NCBI GenBank assembly: GCA_013365365.1
Contig: JABVXU010000063.1
Span: 1-64,000 of the forward strand
Direction of reading: 5' to 3'
Origin: Cruorifilaria tuberocauda
Taxonomy: Eukaryota; Nematoda; Chromadorea; Rhabditida; Onchocercidae
DNA length: 64,000 nt
The stretch's first letter is position 1. Each line of letters begins with the position of its first letter. The translations under genes were made by a program, and so were the position numbers. The notes beneath the pieces are model-generated. The model saw only the letters and a list, made by a program, of their open reading frames with translations. It had not been told where the DNA came from and searched no databases. Shown here one piece after another: positions 63,884 to 64,000 of the stretch.

Positions 63884-64000
63884 CTGAAACAGTTTGTACT
63901 GCAGAACGGCTGCTTTCTTAGTTTTATTTTTTATTACTTTTAAAGGAAATATATAATGCAGCGCACCTGCCTGCTCATAATATGATTAAACAAGAAAAAA

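Overview
This 64-kb window is AT-rich nematode DNA. The genes are cut into short exons joined by GT..AG introns of about 40 to 1,000 nt. Acceptors are TTTTCAG or TTTTAG, and several ATGs lie 1 to 5 nt downstream of an acceptor-like site, as expected for spliced-leader trans-splicing. Base composition, gene spacing and protein similarity suggest a parasitic (filarial or spirurid-like) nematode; this is inference, since there is no species-specific marker. All exon chains were joined by hand and checked for reading phase.

Layout: (1) 1-23552, minus: the first 28 exons (about 1,379 residues) of a large cadherin of the N-cadherin/HMR-1 type. A signal-peptide exon lies 2.9 kb upstream of exon 2, and a 7.07-kb intron separates the furin-site-bearing N-terminal region from the following repeats; the C-terminal part lies beyond the left edge. 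(2) 23553-30470: gene-poor upstream region with microsatellites, a GC-richer structured segment (about 24.9-25.1 kb) and an inverted-repeat element at 27417-27695. (3) 30471-41758, minus: four compact genes. They are a nicotinamide riboside kinase fused in frame to molybdopterin synthase large subunit (MOCS2B/MoaE), two small unrecognised proteins, and NSE1, the variant-RING subunit of the SMC5/6 complex. (4) 42417-42488, plus: tRNA-Cys(GCA). (5) 42863-46006, minus: a 458-residue unrecognised protein with a duplicated domain. (6) 47294-51983, plus: two tandem paralogous genes for small secreted Gly-rich Cys-containing proteins with identical three-exon structure. (7) 53257-58020, minus: lariat debranching enzyme DBR1. 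(8) 59987-62912, minus: a C-type lectin-domain protein. (9) 63667-63883, minus: the 3' end of an unidentified gene.

The genes cover unrelated housekeeping and surface functions: adhesion, NAD and molybdenum cofactor synthesis, DNA repair, intron turnover, and secreted lectin or peptide products. No single pathway ties them together. The most novel points are the kinase-MOCS2B fusion, the tandem secreted peptide family, the unrecognised duplicated-domain protein and the inverted-repeat element.
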